From the NCBI GenBank assembly GCA_902536775.1, contig CACAYX010000006.1:1-51209 (forward strand): a stretch of DNA of 51,209 nucleotides, in the 5' to 3' direction. The notes beneath the pieces are model-generated. The model had not been told where the DNA came from. It saw only the letters and a program-made list of their open reading frames with translations, and made no database searches. The translations under genes and the position numbers were made by a program. Position 1 is the first letter of the stretch; every line of letters starts with the position of its first letter. Positions 18,462 through 28,023 of the stretch are shown one piece after another. Source of the DNA: an uncultured Prochlorococcus sp. GTDB taxonomy: Bacteria; Cyanobacteriota; Cyanobacteriia; PCC-6307; Cyanobiaceae.

Positions 18462-19081
18462 ATAGATCATCCTCAAATAGAAGGCCAAGGAGAGGCTCAA
18501 AAAGAAGTTATTATCCTCCAAATCCAAGGGACACTGATTCTTATGGTCAAAGAAACAATAGATTGCCGGCTTCATCTGAACAAAAGATCAACTTTAGTAC
18601 AGGAACCATTGCCGTACTTGCTGGAGTATTAATTTTAGGAGTTGGTATTGGGAGCGCTATTACTAGTACAACTGATGGCGGGCAGGGAAATATAGCCAGT
18701 CAACAACAATTAGATATGGCTGTTCCAGACCCTGAATTTTGTAGACAATGGGGAGCTAGTGCCTTTGTAATCGATGTTGAAATGTACACGACTCTAAATC
18801 CATCTACGAGTTTTGTAACGCAACCAGCCCTTCAGCCAGGATGTGTAATTAGAAGAGAGAATTGGACAGTGTTACAAAAACAGGGCGCAATTAGTAATGA
18901 AGATGTAAGAGAATGTAAGCAAAGGATGAATACTTTTGCTTATATTGGTTCTATAAGAGATAAGCCAATTGTTAAGTGCGTTTATCAGACTGATGTAAAT
19001 GAAAATAAATTTATAATAAAAGGCGATGGACAAGCTGAAGACGGCGGGGTAGGTATTAACAAAGAAGCAATTCAGTTTTGA
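18458..19081 (+). CDS. DUF3172 family membrane-anchored protein
   Basis: A cyanobacterial protein of unknown function, 207 residues. The N-terminal 45 residues are Arg/Ser/Asn/Pro-rich and disordered, one membrane helix follows at about 48-70 ([20 protein letters not shown]), and the rest is a soluble domain with four cysteines ([23 protein letters not shown]) that could form two disulfides if on the lumenal or periplasmic side. The start is GTG within the ndhM stop. The coupling suggests a link to NDH-1 or thylakoid assembly, but that is inference. The gene ends six bases from rbcR. Confidence 0.85.
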   Translation: MNRSSSNRRPRRGSKRSYYPPNPRDTDSYGQRNNRLPASSEQKINFSTGTIAVLAGVLILGVGIGSAITSTTDGGQGNIASQQQLDMAVPDPEFCRQWGASAFVIDVEMYTTLNPSTSFVTQPALQPGCVIRRENWTVLQKQGAISNEDVRECKQRMNTFAYIGSIRDKPIVKCVYQTDVNENKFIIKGDGQAEDGGVGINKEAIQF

Positions 19082-19087
19082 TCGAAA

Positions 19088-20032
19088 TTATATGTGCCTC
19101 AAAGGGCTTTCTAAACTAGCAAATTGTGGGAGAATGTTTTTCTTAAATACTTCTGATGCTCTTGATGTATATCTTGACGGATTAGTAATTAATTTAAGTT
19201 CTCTTTTTACCTCTAAATCAGCAACGAATGCTTTGTGAATTGTTCCAGCCGATAATTCTCTTTCAATAGAAACAACAGGCAAAAAGGAAGCTCCTAAACC
19301 TGATTGAACTGCATTCTTGATTGCTTCAAGAGAGTTAAGTTCCATCTCAATTTTTAATCTTTGAATATCAAGCCCAGAATCTTGCAGAAGTTTGTCAACA
19401 ACTTTTCTCGTTGTAGATTGTGAGTCTAATGTTACAAAATTTAATTTGTATAAGTCTTCTTTTAGAAGCTCTTTTTTGGTCGAAAGTGGATGTTTAGATG
19501 GTAAAACTAATGCCAATTCATCAGTGGCATATGGAATTACTTGTAGCAAATTTTCCAAATCTCCAGGTAATTGTCCGCCAATAATGGCTAAGTCAATTTG
19601 TCCATTGGCCACACTCCAACCAGTTCTTCTAGTACTATGAACTTGAAGTTGAACAGATACATCAGGGTATTTTTGTCTGAATAGTCCTATCATTCTCGGC
19701 ATTAAATAGGTACCAGTTGTTTGGCTCGCTCCAATGACAAGAGTTCCACCTTTTAAGCTATTTAAATCTTCAATAGCTTTGCAAGCTTCGTCGCATTGAT
19801 TCAAAATTCGTTCACAATATTCAAGTAATAGTCTCCCTGCTTCAGTCAATAGAGCCTTCCTACCACCTCTGTCGAAAATTGTGATTTCAAGTTGTTTTTC
19901 TAAATTTTGTATTTGTAAACTTACGGCAGGTTGGGTTACATATAGGATATCTGCAGCTTTTTTAAAACTTCCTTGAGCTGCTATAGCTTTTAATATTCTT
20001 AATTGGTCGAGTGTAAATGGTAATTCTGGCAT
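19088..20032 (-). CDS. rbcR: LysR-type regulator RbcR
   Basis: A 314-residue LysR regulator. The helix-turn-helix is in [20 protein letters not shown] (24-43), and the effector domain begins at about residue 95 with [19 protein letters not shown]. The run [19 protein letters not shown] and the effector domain text match RbcR/Ycf30 of cyanobacteria and red plastids, the activator of Rubisco genes; the related CcmR/NdhR, which represses ndhF and carbon uptake genes, is the alternative. Its place between NDH-1 genes leaves the second role open. Two palindromes lie in the gap between it and the divergent Z-ISO-like gene. Confidence 0.85.
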   Translation of the reverse strand: MPELPFTLDQLRILKAIAAQGSFKKAADILYVTQPAVSLQIQNLEKQLEITIFDRGGRKALLTEAGRLLLEYCERILNQCDEACKAIEDLNSLKGGTLVIGASQTTGTYLMPRMIGLFRQKYPDVSVQLQVHSTRRTGWSVANGQIDLAIIGGQLPGDLENLLQVIPYATDELALVLPSKHPLSTKKELLKEDLYKLNFVTLDSQSTTRKVVDKLLQDSGLDIQRLKIEMELNSLEAIKNAVQSGLGASFLPVVSIERELSAGTIHKAFVADLEVKRELKLITNPSRYTSRASEVFKKNILPQFASLESPLRHI

Positions 20033-20061
20033 CTATTATGCCTACAATTTCTTATAATTCT

Positions 20062-20091
20062 AATGCTTAAGAGCATTCTTGTTAAGAACAA
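20062..20091. promoter_or_regulatory. Two adjacent palindromes in the rbcR divergent promoter
   Basis: AATGCT-TAAG-AGCATT (20062-20077) is followed at once by TTGTT-AAG-AACAA (20079-20091). Both lie in the 83-base gap between divergent rbcR and the Z-ISO-like/ndhF genes. LysR regulators often bind a dyad next to their own gene, so this is a natural candidate operator for RbcR. Confidence 0.45.
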
Positions 20092-20115
20092 AAATTATTT
20101 GAACAATCGAAATAT

Positions 20116-20844
20116 ATGGAGAATCATAAAACTTCGCTAATCATCTTAATTTTAATTTTGATTTTTGCGGTCATTCATAGTGGGGGAGCTGCTTTAAGAA
20201 TCAAAGCAGAATCTATTATGGGTCCAAGATTATGGAGGTTATGTTTTGTTTTTTTAAGTTTGCCATCTGCAATTATCTTGATAAGTTATTTTTTAGCTCA
20301 TAGATATGACGGAATAAGATTATGGAATTTACAGGGTAATAATTTTGTTTTTATGGTTGTTTGGTTTTTAACTGCAATAAGTTTTTTATTTTTATATCCC
20401 GCTACTTACAATTTGCTAGAAATTCCTTCCGTTTTAAAACCTAAAGTACGAATCTATGGAACTGGGATAATGCGAATAACAAGACATCCACAAGCATTTG
20501 GTCAGATAATTTGGTGTTTTGCTCATACTTTATGGATTGGTACATCATTCACATTAGTAACTTCTATTGGCTTAGTTTTGCATCACCTTTTTGCAATCTG
20601 GCATGGCGACAAGAGATTAGCAAATAGATTTGGAGAAGAATTTGAAAATTTTAAAAAAAATACTTCCATAATCCCTTTCTTGGCGATACTTCAGGGGAGG
20701 CAAGAATTTAAGATTAAAGAATTTTTTAGGTTATCTCAAGTTGGCATATTAATTGCAATAGGAGTACTTTGGTGGTCTCATCAATATATAAATATTGCTG
20801 TTAAAACATTTAATTCATCATTTTTGTCTGAATTTTTCAATTGA
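20116..20844 (+). CDS. NnrU-family membrane protein, probable 15-cis-zeta-carotene isomerase (Z-ISO)
   Basis: A 242-residue integral membrane protein with about six hydrophobic helices. It belongs to the NnrU family, and its text follows plant Z-ISO closely: IHSGGAALR (H21), LAHRYDGIRLWNLQG, LYPATYNLLE, GIMRITRHPQ (H124), GQIIWCFAHTLWIG (H137) and HHLFAIWHGDKRL. Plant Z-ISO is a heme b enzyme that converts 9,15,9'-tri-cis- to 9,9'-di-cis-zeta-carotene between phytoene desaturase and zeta-carotene desaturase; conserved His residues bind the heme. crtP and crtB are 2-4 kb away, which fits. It is followed by ndhF after 33 bases. The function is inferred from remembered similarity, and a nitric-oxide-linked NnrU role is the less likely alternative. 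Confidence 0.75.
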   Translation: MENHKTSLIILILILIFAVIHSGGAALRIKAESIMGPRLWRLCFVFLSLPSAIILISYFLAHRYDGIRLWNLQGNNFVFMVVWFLTAISFLFLYPATYNLLEIPSVLKPKVRIYGTGIMRITRHPQAFGQIIWCFAHTLWIGTSFTLVTSIGLVLHHLFAIWHGDKRLANRFGEEFENFKKNTSIIPFLAILQGRQEFKIKEFFRLSQVGILIAIGVLWWSHQYINIAVKTFNSSFLSEFFN

Positions 20845-20877
20845 CAGTTTAAAATCAAAGTATAAATTCTTTAAAAA

Positions 20878-22899
20878 ATGCCACAAGCTTCAGAAATTGC
20901 CTGGTTAATTCCCGTTTTCCCACTTATTGGAGCAGTGCTTTCTGGCTTAGGACTAATAAGCATTAACAAGAAAATTAATAATTCAAGAGAAATTGTTTCT
21001 TTAGGTCTGATTTCTTTCGTTGGGATTTCTGCGGTAATTAGTTATAAAGCTTTAATTGAACAAATTAATGGTTATCAATCAGTAGAAAAATTATTTGTAT
21101 GGGCCAATGCAGGGGATTTTACAATTCCAATGGGATTTGTCCTTGATCCTTTGGGAAGTGTAATGCTTGCGTTAGTAACTACAATAACTTTGCTAGTAAT
21201 GATTTACTCTCATGGTTACATGGCGCATGACAAAGGATATGTCAGATTTTTTACATATTTAGCACTTTTTAGCAGTTCAATGATGGGATTAATAGTTAGT
21301 CCGAACTTATTAGAAATTTATGTTTTTTGGGAATTAGTTGGGATGTGTTCCTATTTATTAGTTGGTTTTTGGTATGACAGGGATGGCGCTGCACACGCTG
21401 CACAAAAAGCATTTGTTGTTAATAGAGTGGGAGATTTTGGTTTATTACTAGGAATTCTTGGCCTATTTTGGGCAACAAATAGTTTTGATTTTAATGAAAT
21501 AGCTACTGGAATTTCTCAATCGATATCTGACCATTCGATACCCATTTGGGCTGCTTTATTACTTTGTTTTTTAGTTTTTCTAGGGCCAATGGCTAAATCC
21601 GCTCAGTTTCCTCTTCATGTGTGGTTACCTGATGCAATGGAAGGTCCAACACCAATTTCTGCACTTATCCATGCTGCAACAATGGTTGCAGCAGGAATTT
21701 TTCTTGTAGCAAGACTTCAACCTTTGTATTCAATATTCCCTTCTATTCAGTTTGTTGTTGCTTTAGTTGGTACCATTACTTGTTTTTTAGGAGCCTCTAT
21801 AGCTTTGACCCAAATGGATTTAAAAAAAGGTTTAGCATATAGCACAGTTTCTCAGCTTGGGTATATGATGCTCGCAATGGGTTGTGGAGCACCAGTTGCA
21901 GGAATTTTTCATTTAGTAACTCATGCTTGCTTTAAAGCAATGCTATTTTTGGGATCTGGTTCAGTAATACATTCTATGGAAGAAGTAGTTGGCCATCAGC
22001 CTGTATTAGCTCAAGATATGAGATTGATGGGCGGTTTAAGAAAAAAAATGCCATATACATCAACAACATTTTTAATAGGTTGTGTAGCAATTAGTGGAAT
22101 TCCCCCATTGGCAGGATTTTGGAGTAAAGACGAGATACTCGGAAATGCTTTTATATCATTTCCAGCTTTTTGGTTTGTAGGACTTCTAACAGCAGGTATG
22201 ACTGCTTTTTATATGTTTAGGCTTTATTTCTTGACATTTGAAGGAGATTTCAGAGGGGATAATAAAGAATTGCAAAAACAGCTTCTAATAGCCTCCAAAA
22301 CAAACCTAGATGATGAAAATGAAGAAGAGCATGAAGAACATGGCTCTATTCATGAGTCACCCTGGTCAATGACATTTCCTTTGGTATTTCTAGCTTTCCC
22401 TTCTGTAATAATAGGTTTTATGGGACTTCCATGGGATAGCAAAATTGCAAATTTACTAGATCCTGAAGAAGCAGAGATTGCTGCAAAAGCCTTCGAATTA
22501 AAAGAATTTTTGCCTTTAGCACTTGCTTCAATACTTATTGCATCAGCGGGAATCATTATTGCTTATCAGGCATATTTCGTTAAAAAAATTAATTTATCAG
22601 TTTTATTTGCCGAAAAGTTTCCCAACATTAATCGATTTTTATCCAATAAATGGTACCTAGATGATATTAATGAAAAACTTTTTGTTAAGGGTAGTAGAAA
22701 ACTTGCTAAAGAAGTTTTAGAGGTTGATTCAAAGGTTGTTGATGGCGTTGTAAATCTTACTGGACTTGTAACTTTAGGTAGTGGAGAAGGTTTAAAATAT
22801 TTTGAGACTGGTAGGGCTCAATTTTATGCGCTTATTGTTTTTGGAGGTGTAATTTTACTAGTTGCTATATTTGGTTTTCAATCTCCTCAAGTTTCTTAA
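20878..22899 (+). CDS. ndhF: NDH-1 subunit F (ndhF1)
   Basis: A 673-residue proton-pumping antiporter-like subunit with about 15 membrane helices and the long lateral C-terminal helix (from about residue 540). Motifs include VFWELVGMCSYLLVGFWYDR, QFPLHVWLPDAMEGPTPISA and LGYMMLAMGCGAPVAGIFHL, each with buried Lys/His/Glu of the pump. An acidic/His-rich loop (DDENEEEHEEHGSIHE) lies near residue 480. This is the NdhF1 form paired with NdhD1 in respiration and cyclic electron flow. It precedes ndhD in the same direction. Confidence 0.95.
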   Translation: MPQASEIAWLIPVFPLIGAVLSGLGLISINKKINNSREIVSLGLISFVGISAVISYKALIEQINGYQSVEKLFVWANAGDFTIPMGFVLDPLGSVMLALVTTITLLVMIYSHGYMAHDKGYVRFFTYLALFSSSMMGLIVSPNLLEIYVFWELVGMCSYLLVGFWYDRDGAAHAAQKAFVVNRVGDFGLLLGILGLFWATNSFDFNEIATGISQSISDHSIPIWAALLLCFLVFLGPMAKSAQFPLHVWLPDAMEGPTPISALIHAATMVAAGIFLVARLQPLYSIFPSIQFVVALVGTITCFLGASIALTQMDLKKGLAYSTVSQLGYMMLAMGCGAPVAGIFHLVTHACFKAMLFLGSGSVIHSMEEVVGHQPVLAQDMRLMGGLRKKMPYTSTTFLIGCVAISGIPPLAGFWSKDEILGNAFISFPAFWFVGLLTAGMTAFYMFRLYFLTFEGDFRGDNKELQKQLLIASKTNLDDENEEEHEEHGSIHESPWSMTFPLVFLAFPSVIIGFMGLPWDSKIANLLDPEEAEIAAKAFELKEFLPLALASILIASAGIIIAYQAYFVKKINLSVLFAEKFPNINRFLSNKWYLDDINEKLFVKGSRKLAKEVLEVDSKVVDGVVNLTGLVTLGSGEGLKYFETGRAQFYALIVFGGVILLVAIFGFQSPQVS

Positions 22900-23020
22900 T
22901 TACAATTGTGTGTCTTCACTGTCCATTGGGATGAAAAAATACAGAAAATTTCTAGACTTTATTTAAGGTAAATTTCTTATTAAATTGAGTACTTATTTTT
23001 ATACACATTTTGCGACACAA

Positions 23021-24625
23021 ATGTTAGGAACTTTGGGAGCTGGATTATCTAATTTTCCTTGGTTATCTGCTTCAATTTTATTCCCAATTGGTAGTGCATT
23101 TGTGATACCTTTTTTCCCAGATAAAGGGGATGGCAAAGAGGTTAGATGGTTTGCATTGTCTATTGCATTAATTACTTTTTTAATAACTGTAGGTTCATAC
23201 ATAAATGGCTTTGATATTAGTAATGAGAATGTTCAACTTAAAGAAAATATTAGTTGGCTCCCTGATCTAGGTCTTACTTGGTCTGTTGGCGCTGATGGCA
23301 TGTCTATGCCTTTAATATTATTGACTAGTTTTATAACTGCTTTAGCGGTTCTTGCTGCATGGCCAGTCAAGTTCAAACCAAAGTTATTTTTCTTTTTAAT
23401 ACTGGTTATGGATGGTGGGCAAATCGCTGTGTTTGCCGTACAAGATATGCTTTTATTTTTTCTAACTTGGGAACTTGAGTTAATTCCCGTTTATTTATTA
23501 CTGGCTATATGGGGTGGCAAAAATCGACAATATGCAGCAACAAAATTCATTATTTATACAGCTGGCAGTTCTATCTTCATTCTTCTTGCAGCGTTAGCAA
23601 TGGGTTTCTATGGCACAGAAATTCCTAACTTTGAGTTTTCTCACTTGGCAGCTCAAGATTTTAGTCAAAAATTCCAAATATTATGTTATGTAGGTCTTTT
23701 AATTGCATTTGGTGTGAAACTTCCAATAGTACCCCTTCATACTTGGCTTCCGGATGCTCATGGAGAGGCTACAGCTCCAGTTCATATGCTTCTAGCAGGA
23801 ATTTTATTAAAGATGGGAGGATATGCTCTTTTAAGATTTAATGCACAATTATTACCCGTTGCTCATGCTCAATTTGCTCCATTATTAATAGTTCTAGGGG
23901 TAGTCAATATAATTTATGCTGCATTAACTTCTTTTGCTCAAAGAAATCTTAAAAGAAAAATTGCATACAGTTCGATAAGTCATATGGGTTTCGTTCTTAT
24001 TGGAATAGGGAGTTTTAGTAGCCTTGGAACAAGCGGAGCTATGCTGCAAATGGTTAGTCATGGATTAATCGGTGCAAGTTTATTTTTTCTTGTTGGTGCT
24101 ACCTATGACAGAACAAAGACTCTTAAACTTGATGAAATGAGTGGTGTAGGACAAAAAATGAGAATCATGTTTGCCCTATGGACTGCTTGCTCCCTGGCTT
24201 CCTTGGCTTTACCGGGTATGAGTGGATTTGTTTCCGAATTGATGGTATTTACAGGATTTGTTACTGATGAAGTGTATACACTACCGTTTAGAGTGGTGAT
24301 GGCCTCTTTAGCAGCTATCGGTGTAATACTTACTCCTATTTATTTACTTTCAATGTTAAGAGAAATTTTCTTTGGTAAAGAAAATCCTAAATTAATCGAA
24401 GAACGAAAACTTATAGATGCTGAGCCAAGGGAAGTTTATATTATTGCCTGTTTACTTTTACCGATTATTGGAATAGGTTTATACCCAAGATTAATTACTG
24501 AAAGTTACATTGCATCTATCAATAATTTGGTCGATCGAGATTTAACAGCAGTTAAAGTTGCTGTGAAAACAAATATTTTTTCAGGAACTAAAACAAATGA
24601 TATCCTAAAAGCTCCAACAATATAA
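23021..24625 (+). CDS. ndhD: NDH-1 subunit 4 (ndhD1)
   Basis: A 534-residue proton-pumping subunit with about 14 membrane helices. The signatures are [40 protein letters not shown] and [21 protein letters not shown] frame with TTG at 22985 would add 12 residues, but homologous NdhD1 proteins start just before [14 protein letters not shown], so the ATG at 23021 is preferred. It is downstream of ndhF and probably co-transcribed with it; a branched hairpin lies in the gap before scpA. Confidence 0.93.
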   Translation: MLGTLGAGLSNFPWLSASILFPIGSAFVIPFFPDKGDGKEVRWFALSIALITFLITVGSYINGFDISNENVQLKENISWLPDLGLTWSVGADGMSMPLILLTSFITALAVLAAWPVKFKPKLFFFLILVMDGGQIAVFAVQDMLLFFLTWELELIPVYLLLAIWGGKNRQYAATKFIIYTAGSSIFILLAALAMGFYGTEIPNFEFSHLAAQDFSQKFQILCYVGLLIAFGVKLPIVPLHTWLPDAHGEATAPVHMLLAGILLKMGGYALLRFNAQLLPVAHAQFAPLLIVLGVVNIIYAALTSFAQRNLKRKIAYSSISHMGFVLIGIGSFSSLGTSGAMLQMVSHGLIGASLFFLVGATYDRTKTLKLDEMSGVGQKMRIMFALWTACSLASLALPGMSGFVSELMVFTGFVTDEVYTLPFRVVMASLAAIGVILTPIYLLSMLREIFFGKENPKLIEERKLIDAEPREVYIIACLLLPIIGIGLYPRLITESYIASINNLVDRDLTAVKVAVKTNIFSGTKTNDILKAPTI

Positions 24626-24667
24626 TTTTTAAATTAACTCAATATTGTTTGGCATTAAATAAATTTA

Positions 24668-24709
24668 AAGATATCTTGTGAGTAGATTTTATCTAACTCA
24701 AAATATCTT
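24668..24709 (+). other. 42-base two-tier hairpin between ndhD and scpA
   Basis: The outer stem is AAGATAT (24668-24674) with ATATCTT (24703-24709). An internal loop separates it from an inner stem of GAGT-AGAT (24680-24687) with ATCT-A-ACTC (24691-24699), one bulged A, and a TTT loop. No T-run follows directly, so it may be an RNA-processing or stabilising element, a leader of scpA, or a weak end for the ndhF-ndhD message. Confidence 0.45.
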
Positions 24710-24747
24710 ATTTCAATCCTATTGATAGGCAACAATTAGGCCCTAGA

Positions 24748-25569
24748 TTGTTGATTAAGTTCCTTCAAGACGCTGCAGGTAAAGGCGAGCTTGATCCATG
24801 GGATATTGATGTAATAAGTGTAATTGATAGTTTTTTAGAGGAATACTCAAATACTTTTAATCAATCTTCAAATAGTCAAATCTCATATCAGAAGGATTTA
24901 GCCGAGACCAGTGAAGCATTTTTTGCGGCTTCCGTACTAGTTAATCTTAAGGCTGAGGTTTTGGAAGCTGATGTTTTCAAAGAAAATTCTTCCGATTTTG
25001 AAGATGAATTTGATTTGGATGATCAAGGTTGGATTGATAAAGAATTTGATATTCCGAAATATCCTGAAAAATATCTAAGGAGAAGGTCAATTGCACAACC
25101 AATTCTTAAACGTACAACAACATTGGGAGAACTTGTAAGTCAGTTAGAGTCCATAGCAGAAATTATAGAAACCCAAGATCTTCTGCTCATGAAGAGAAAA
25201 AGAAATAAAAAATATTCTGATAGAGCTTTAATTTCTCAAGTAAAGTCATTAGCGCATCGTGAGAAACTTCCAGAAACCACTAAAGCATTAGGGAAATTTA
25301 TCGAAGGATGGGAAAAGGCATTACAATGGACAGATTTTGAATATTTAGTCGAAAAATGGCAAACAGTTGTAAAAAATGATTTAGATAAAGACCGTTTGGG
25401 AGTTTTTTGGGCTTTATTATTTTTATCGTCTGAAAACAAAATTGAAATGAAACAAATTAACTCTTTATATGGCCCAATTCAAATTAAAAGAATAATACCT
25501 GATGGTGGCTTAGCTCAATTGCCTATAGAAAATCTTGAGGTAAGTAATGCCTCTTCCTCGGCTGCTTAG
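24748..25569 (+). CDS. scpA: Segregation and condensation protein A (ScpA)
   Basis: The kleisin that joins SMC and ScpB in chromosome condensation. KFLQDAAGKGELDPWDIDVI is the N-terminal SMC-binding signature, followed by FFAASVLVNLKAEVLE. The C-terminal winged helix is poorly conserved here. The start is uncertain: TTG at 24748 gives 273 residues, but the readable frame extends to 24697, and the upstream residues FNPIDRQQLGPRLL look conserved in marine relatives, where no ATG, GTG or TTG exists. Its end is 46 bases from the next gene. Confidence 0.8.
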   Translation: MLIKFLQDAAGKGELDPWDIDVISVIDSFLEEYSNTFNQSSNSQISYQKDLAETSEAFFAASVLVNLKAEVLEADVFKENSSDFEDEFDLDDQGWIDKEFDIPKYPEKYLRRRSIAQPILKRTTTLGELVSQLESIAEIIETQDLLLMKRKRNKKYSDRALISQVKSLAHREKLPETTKALGKFIEGWEKALQWTDFEYLVEKWQTVVKNDLDKDRLGVFWALLFLSSENKIEMKQINSLYGPIQIKRIIPDGGLAQLPIENLEVSNASSSAA

Positions 25570-25615
25570 TAGCTTCATAGTAATAACGTATAATTTAAAA
25601 AATGGTTTTGAATTT

Positions 25616-26794
25616 ATGAAGGCAATGATACTTGCGGCAGGAAAAGGCACACGTGTTCAGCCTATTACGCACGTTATTCCTAAACCGATGATTCCGATTT
25701 TGCAAAAACCTGTTATGGAGTTTCTCTTGGAACTTTTAAGAGAACATAATTTTAAGGAAATAATGGTAAATGTTTCTCATCTGGCTGAAGAAATTGAAAA
25801 TTATTTTAGGGATGGGCAAAGATTTGGAGTAGAAATTGCTTATAGTTTTGAAGGAAGAATTGAAGATGGAGAATTAATAGGTGATGCTTTAGGATCCGCG
25901 GGAGGATTAAAAAAAATTCAGGATTTTCAAAATTTCTTTGATGAAACTTTTGTTGTTTTATGTGGTGATGCTTTAGTTGATTTAGATTTAACTCAAGCTG
26001 TTAAAAAACATAAACAGAAAGGAGCTATTGCGAGCTTAATAACAAAGAAAGTAACTAAAGATCAAGTATCAAGTTACGGTGTCGTAGTTTCTGATGAAAA
26101 TGGGAGAATAAAGGCTTTTCAGGAAAAGCCAACAGTTGATCAAGCTTTAAGTGACTCTATAAATACAGGGATTTATCTTTTCGAACCTGAAATTTTTAAT
26201 TACATACCTTCAGCAGAGAAATTTGATATTGGAGCTGATCTTTTCCCTAAACTTGTTGAAATGAATTTACCATTTTTTGCATTACCAATGGATTTTGAAT
26301 GGGTAGATATTGGAAAAGTTCCTGATTATTGGAGTGCTATTAGAAATGTATTACAAGGTAAGGTAAGACAAGTGCAAATACCAGGTAAGGAAATAAAACC
26401 AGGAGTTTTTACCGGCTTGAATGTAGCGGCTAACTGGGAAAAGGTTAATATTACCGGGCCGGTTTATATAGGAGGCATGACTAGGATCGAGGATGGAGCA
26501 ACTATTATTGGCCCTTCCATGATTGGACCAAGTTGTTGTATTTGCGAGGGCGCAACTATAGATAACTCAATTATCTTTGATTATTCTAAAATTGGTAAAG
26601 GTGTAAGACTTATGGATAAGTTAGTGTTTGGTAAATATTGTGTTGGAAAAAATGGAGATCATTTTGATTTGCAAGATGCATCTTTAGATTGGTTAATAGC
26701 AGATTCAAGAAGATCTGATTTGACTGAGCCATCGCCTCAGCAGAAAGCTATGGCAGAATTATTAGGTACTGATTTGATTAATATTCCAGACTAA
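25616..26794 (+). CDS. Sugar-1-phosphate nucleotidyltransferase with left-handed beta-helix
   Basis: A 392-residue enzyme of the mannose-1-phosphate guanylyltransferase / glucose-1-phosphate nucleotidyltransferase type. MKAMILAAGKGTRVQPITHV is the nucleotide-binding loop, VVLCGDALVDLDL gives the metal-binding Asp, and FEWVDIGKVPDYW the substrate site. From about residue 260, hexapeptide repeats (GPVYIGGMTRIEDGATIIG and on) form a beta-helix. GDP-mannose supply for glycans is the usual assignment, but the nucleotide and sugar cannot be read from sequence. The ATG at 25616 is chosen because the catalytic loop begins there; the longer frame overlaps scpA. Its 3' end overlaps metF by 17 bases. 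Confidence 0.85.
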   Translation: MKAMILAAGKGTRVQPITHVIPKPMIPILQKPVMEFLLELLREHNFKEIMVNVSHLAEEIENYFRDGQRFGVEIAYSFEGRIEDGELIGDALGSAGGLKKIQDFQNFFDETFVVLCGDALVDLDLTQAVKKHKQKGAIASLITKKVTKDQVSSYGVVVSDENGRIKAFQEKPTVDQALSDSINTGIYLFEPEIFNYIPSAEKFDIGADLFPKLVEMNLPFFALPMDFEWVDIGKVPDYWSAIRNVLQGKVRQVQIPGKEIKPGVFTGLNVAANWEKVNITGPVYIGGMTRIEDGATIIGPSMIGPSCCICEGATIDNSIIFDYSKIGKGVRLMDKLVFGKYCVGKNGDHFDLQDASLDWLIADSRRSDLTEPSPQQKAMAELLGTDLINIPD

Positions 26795-27668
26795 GATTAG
26801 CTTTTTCAATAATCTCAGGAATTAAATGCTCTGCTTTTACGGCCATTAGATGAACACCATTTGCGATATTCATAAAATCATGAGCTTGTTCAGCTGCAAT
26901 TTTAATACCTTCTTGTAATGGCTCTCTGGCATCTTTAAGACGATTTAAGATATTTTCAGGGATGTTGGCGCCAGGAACGTATTTGTTTATAAAGAGAGCG
27001 TTTTTGTAAGACTTTAATAGGAATACCCCTGCAATTACAGGAATTTCAAGAGGCTTGCTAATTTTTTCACAAAACTCTATCAAATTTTCTTTTTCCATAA
27101 CCATCTGAGTTTGTATGAATTGGGCTCCAGCCTCTTTTTTCTTTCTCATTCTATTTTCTAGACTTCTTTTATTTCCGCAATTTGGATCAGCTGCAGCACC
27201 TGCAAAAATAAATGTTTTTTTATCGGAAAGTTCTCCTAGAGTAGGATCAATTCCTTTATTGAAAGCCTGAATTTGTTGAAGCAATCTAACAGACTCAAAC
27301 TCATGTACGGCCTTAGCATCTTGTTGATCCCCAGCTTTTACTGAATCACCGGTAATGCATAAGATGTTTCTAATTCCTAAAGCATTTGCTCCCAGAATGT
27401 CTGATTGTAAAGCAATTTTATTACGATCTCTACAAGAAATTTGCATTACTGGTTCTATCCCATTTTCCAGTAATAGTTTGGACATTGCTAAGCTGCACAT
27501 TCTCATTACAGCTCTACTTCCATCAGTAATGTTAACAGCATGTACCTTATCTTTCAAAAGTTGTGCTATCTTAAGAGATCTTATGGGGCTTCCACCTCTT
27601 GGCGGCATTAATTCTGCCGTAATTACCTTAGAATTTTTTTCTAAAGTCTGCTGAAGTTTTGATTTCAA
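26778..27668 (-). CDS. metF: 5,10-methylenetetrahydrofolate reductase
   Basis: Reduces methylene-THF to methyl-THF for methionine synthesis. The 296-residue TIM barrel starts with VITAELMPPRGG, keeps AVNITDG, ALGIRNILCITGDS and the AGAQFIQTQMV strand, with IPVIAGVF near the end. The start is TTG at 27668, after an in-frame TAA one codon upstream. The last 17 bases overlap the convergent nucleotidyltransferase gene. It diverges from pedR. Confidence 0.9.
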   Translation of the reverse strand: MKSKLQQTLEKNSKVITAELMPPRGGSPIRSLKIAQLLKDKVHAVNITDGSRAVMRMCSLAMSKLLLENGIEPVMQISCRDRNKIALQSDILGANALGIRNILCITGDSVKAGDQQDAKAVHEFESVRLLQQIQAFNKGIDPTLGELSDKKTFIFAGAAADPNCGNKRSLENRMRKKKEAGAQFIQTQMVMEKENLIEFCEKISKPLEIPVIAGVFLLKSYKNALFINKYVPGANIPENILNRLKDAREPLQEGIKIAAEQAHDFMNIANGVHLMAVKAEHLIPEIIEKANLSLEY

Positions 27669-27744
27669 TTACTTTTTTTCCTACTTGGTTAATAAGTGTA
27701 CTGAGATTGCTAAACTTAATTAATATAAAAAAGGAACTGTTTAA

Positions 27745-28023
27745 ATGCAAATGGTTGAAGAAGAAGTAAACAACATTGATATGATGGGTCTCTCAGCAAG
27801 AGAGATGGAAATCATTGATCTCGTAGCTGATGGGCTTACAAATCAAGAAATTGCGGTAAAATTAACTATTAGCAAAAGAACTGTTGATAATCATGTAAGT
27901 AATATGTTTACAAAAACTGGTTCTAAAAACAGAGTAGCACTTTTGAATTGGGCAATGGACAACGGCAAGATTTGTAGAGATGGATTTAATTGTTGTACAC
28001 TCCCTGACTCTGATCAAGATTAG
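27745..28023 (+). CDS. pedR: PedR-like LuxR-type redox regulator
   Basis: A 92-residue protein that is a lone GerE/LuxR helix-turn-helix with no receiver domain. LSAREMEIIDLVADGLTNQE and SKRTVDNHVSNMFTKTG are the domain core; NWAMDNGKICRDGFNCC closes the protein with three cysteines (C77, C83, C84). This fits cyanobacterial PedR, which senses photosynthetic electron transport through thioredoxin acting on a conserved cysteine and adjusts high-light genes. An AAGGA nine bases before the ATG is a good Shine-Dalgarno, rare in this window. The end overlaps a small antisense gene by 38 bases. Confidence 0.85.
   Translation: MQMVEEEVNNIDMMGLSAREMEIIDLVADGLTNQEIAVKLTISKRTVDNHVSNMFTKTGSKNRVALLNWAMDNGKICRDGFNCCTLPDSDQD

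Noticed and set aside
22985-23020. TTG at 22985 as start of ndhD
   Set aside because: The 12 added residues precede the point where NdhD1 homologues begin, and an ATG at 23021 fits the family.
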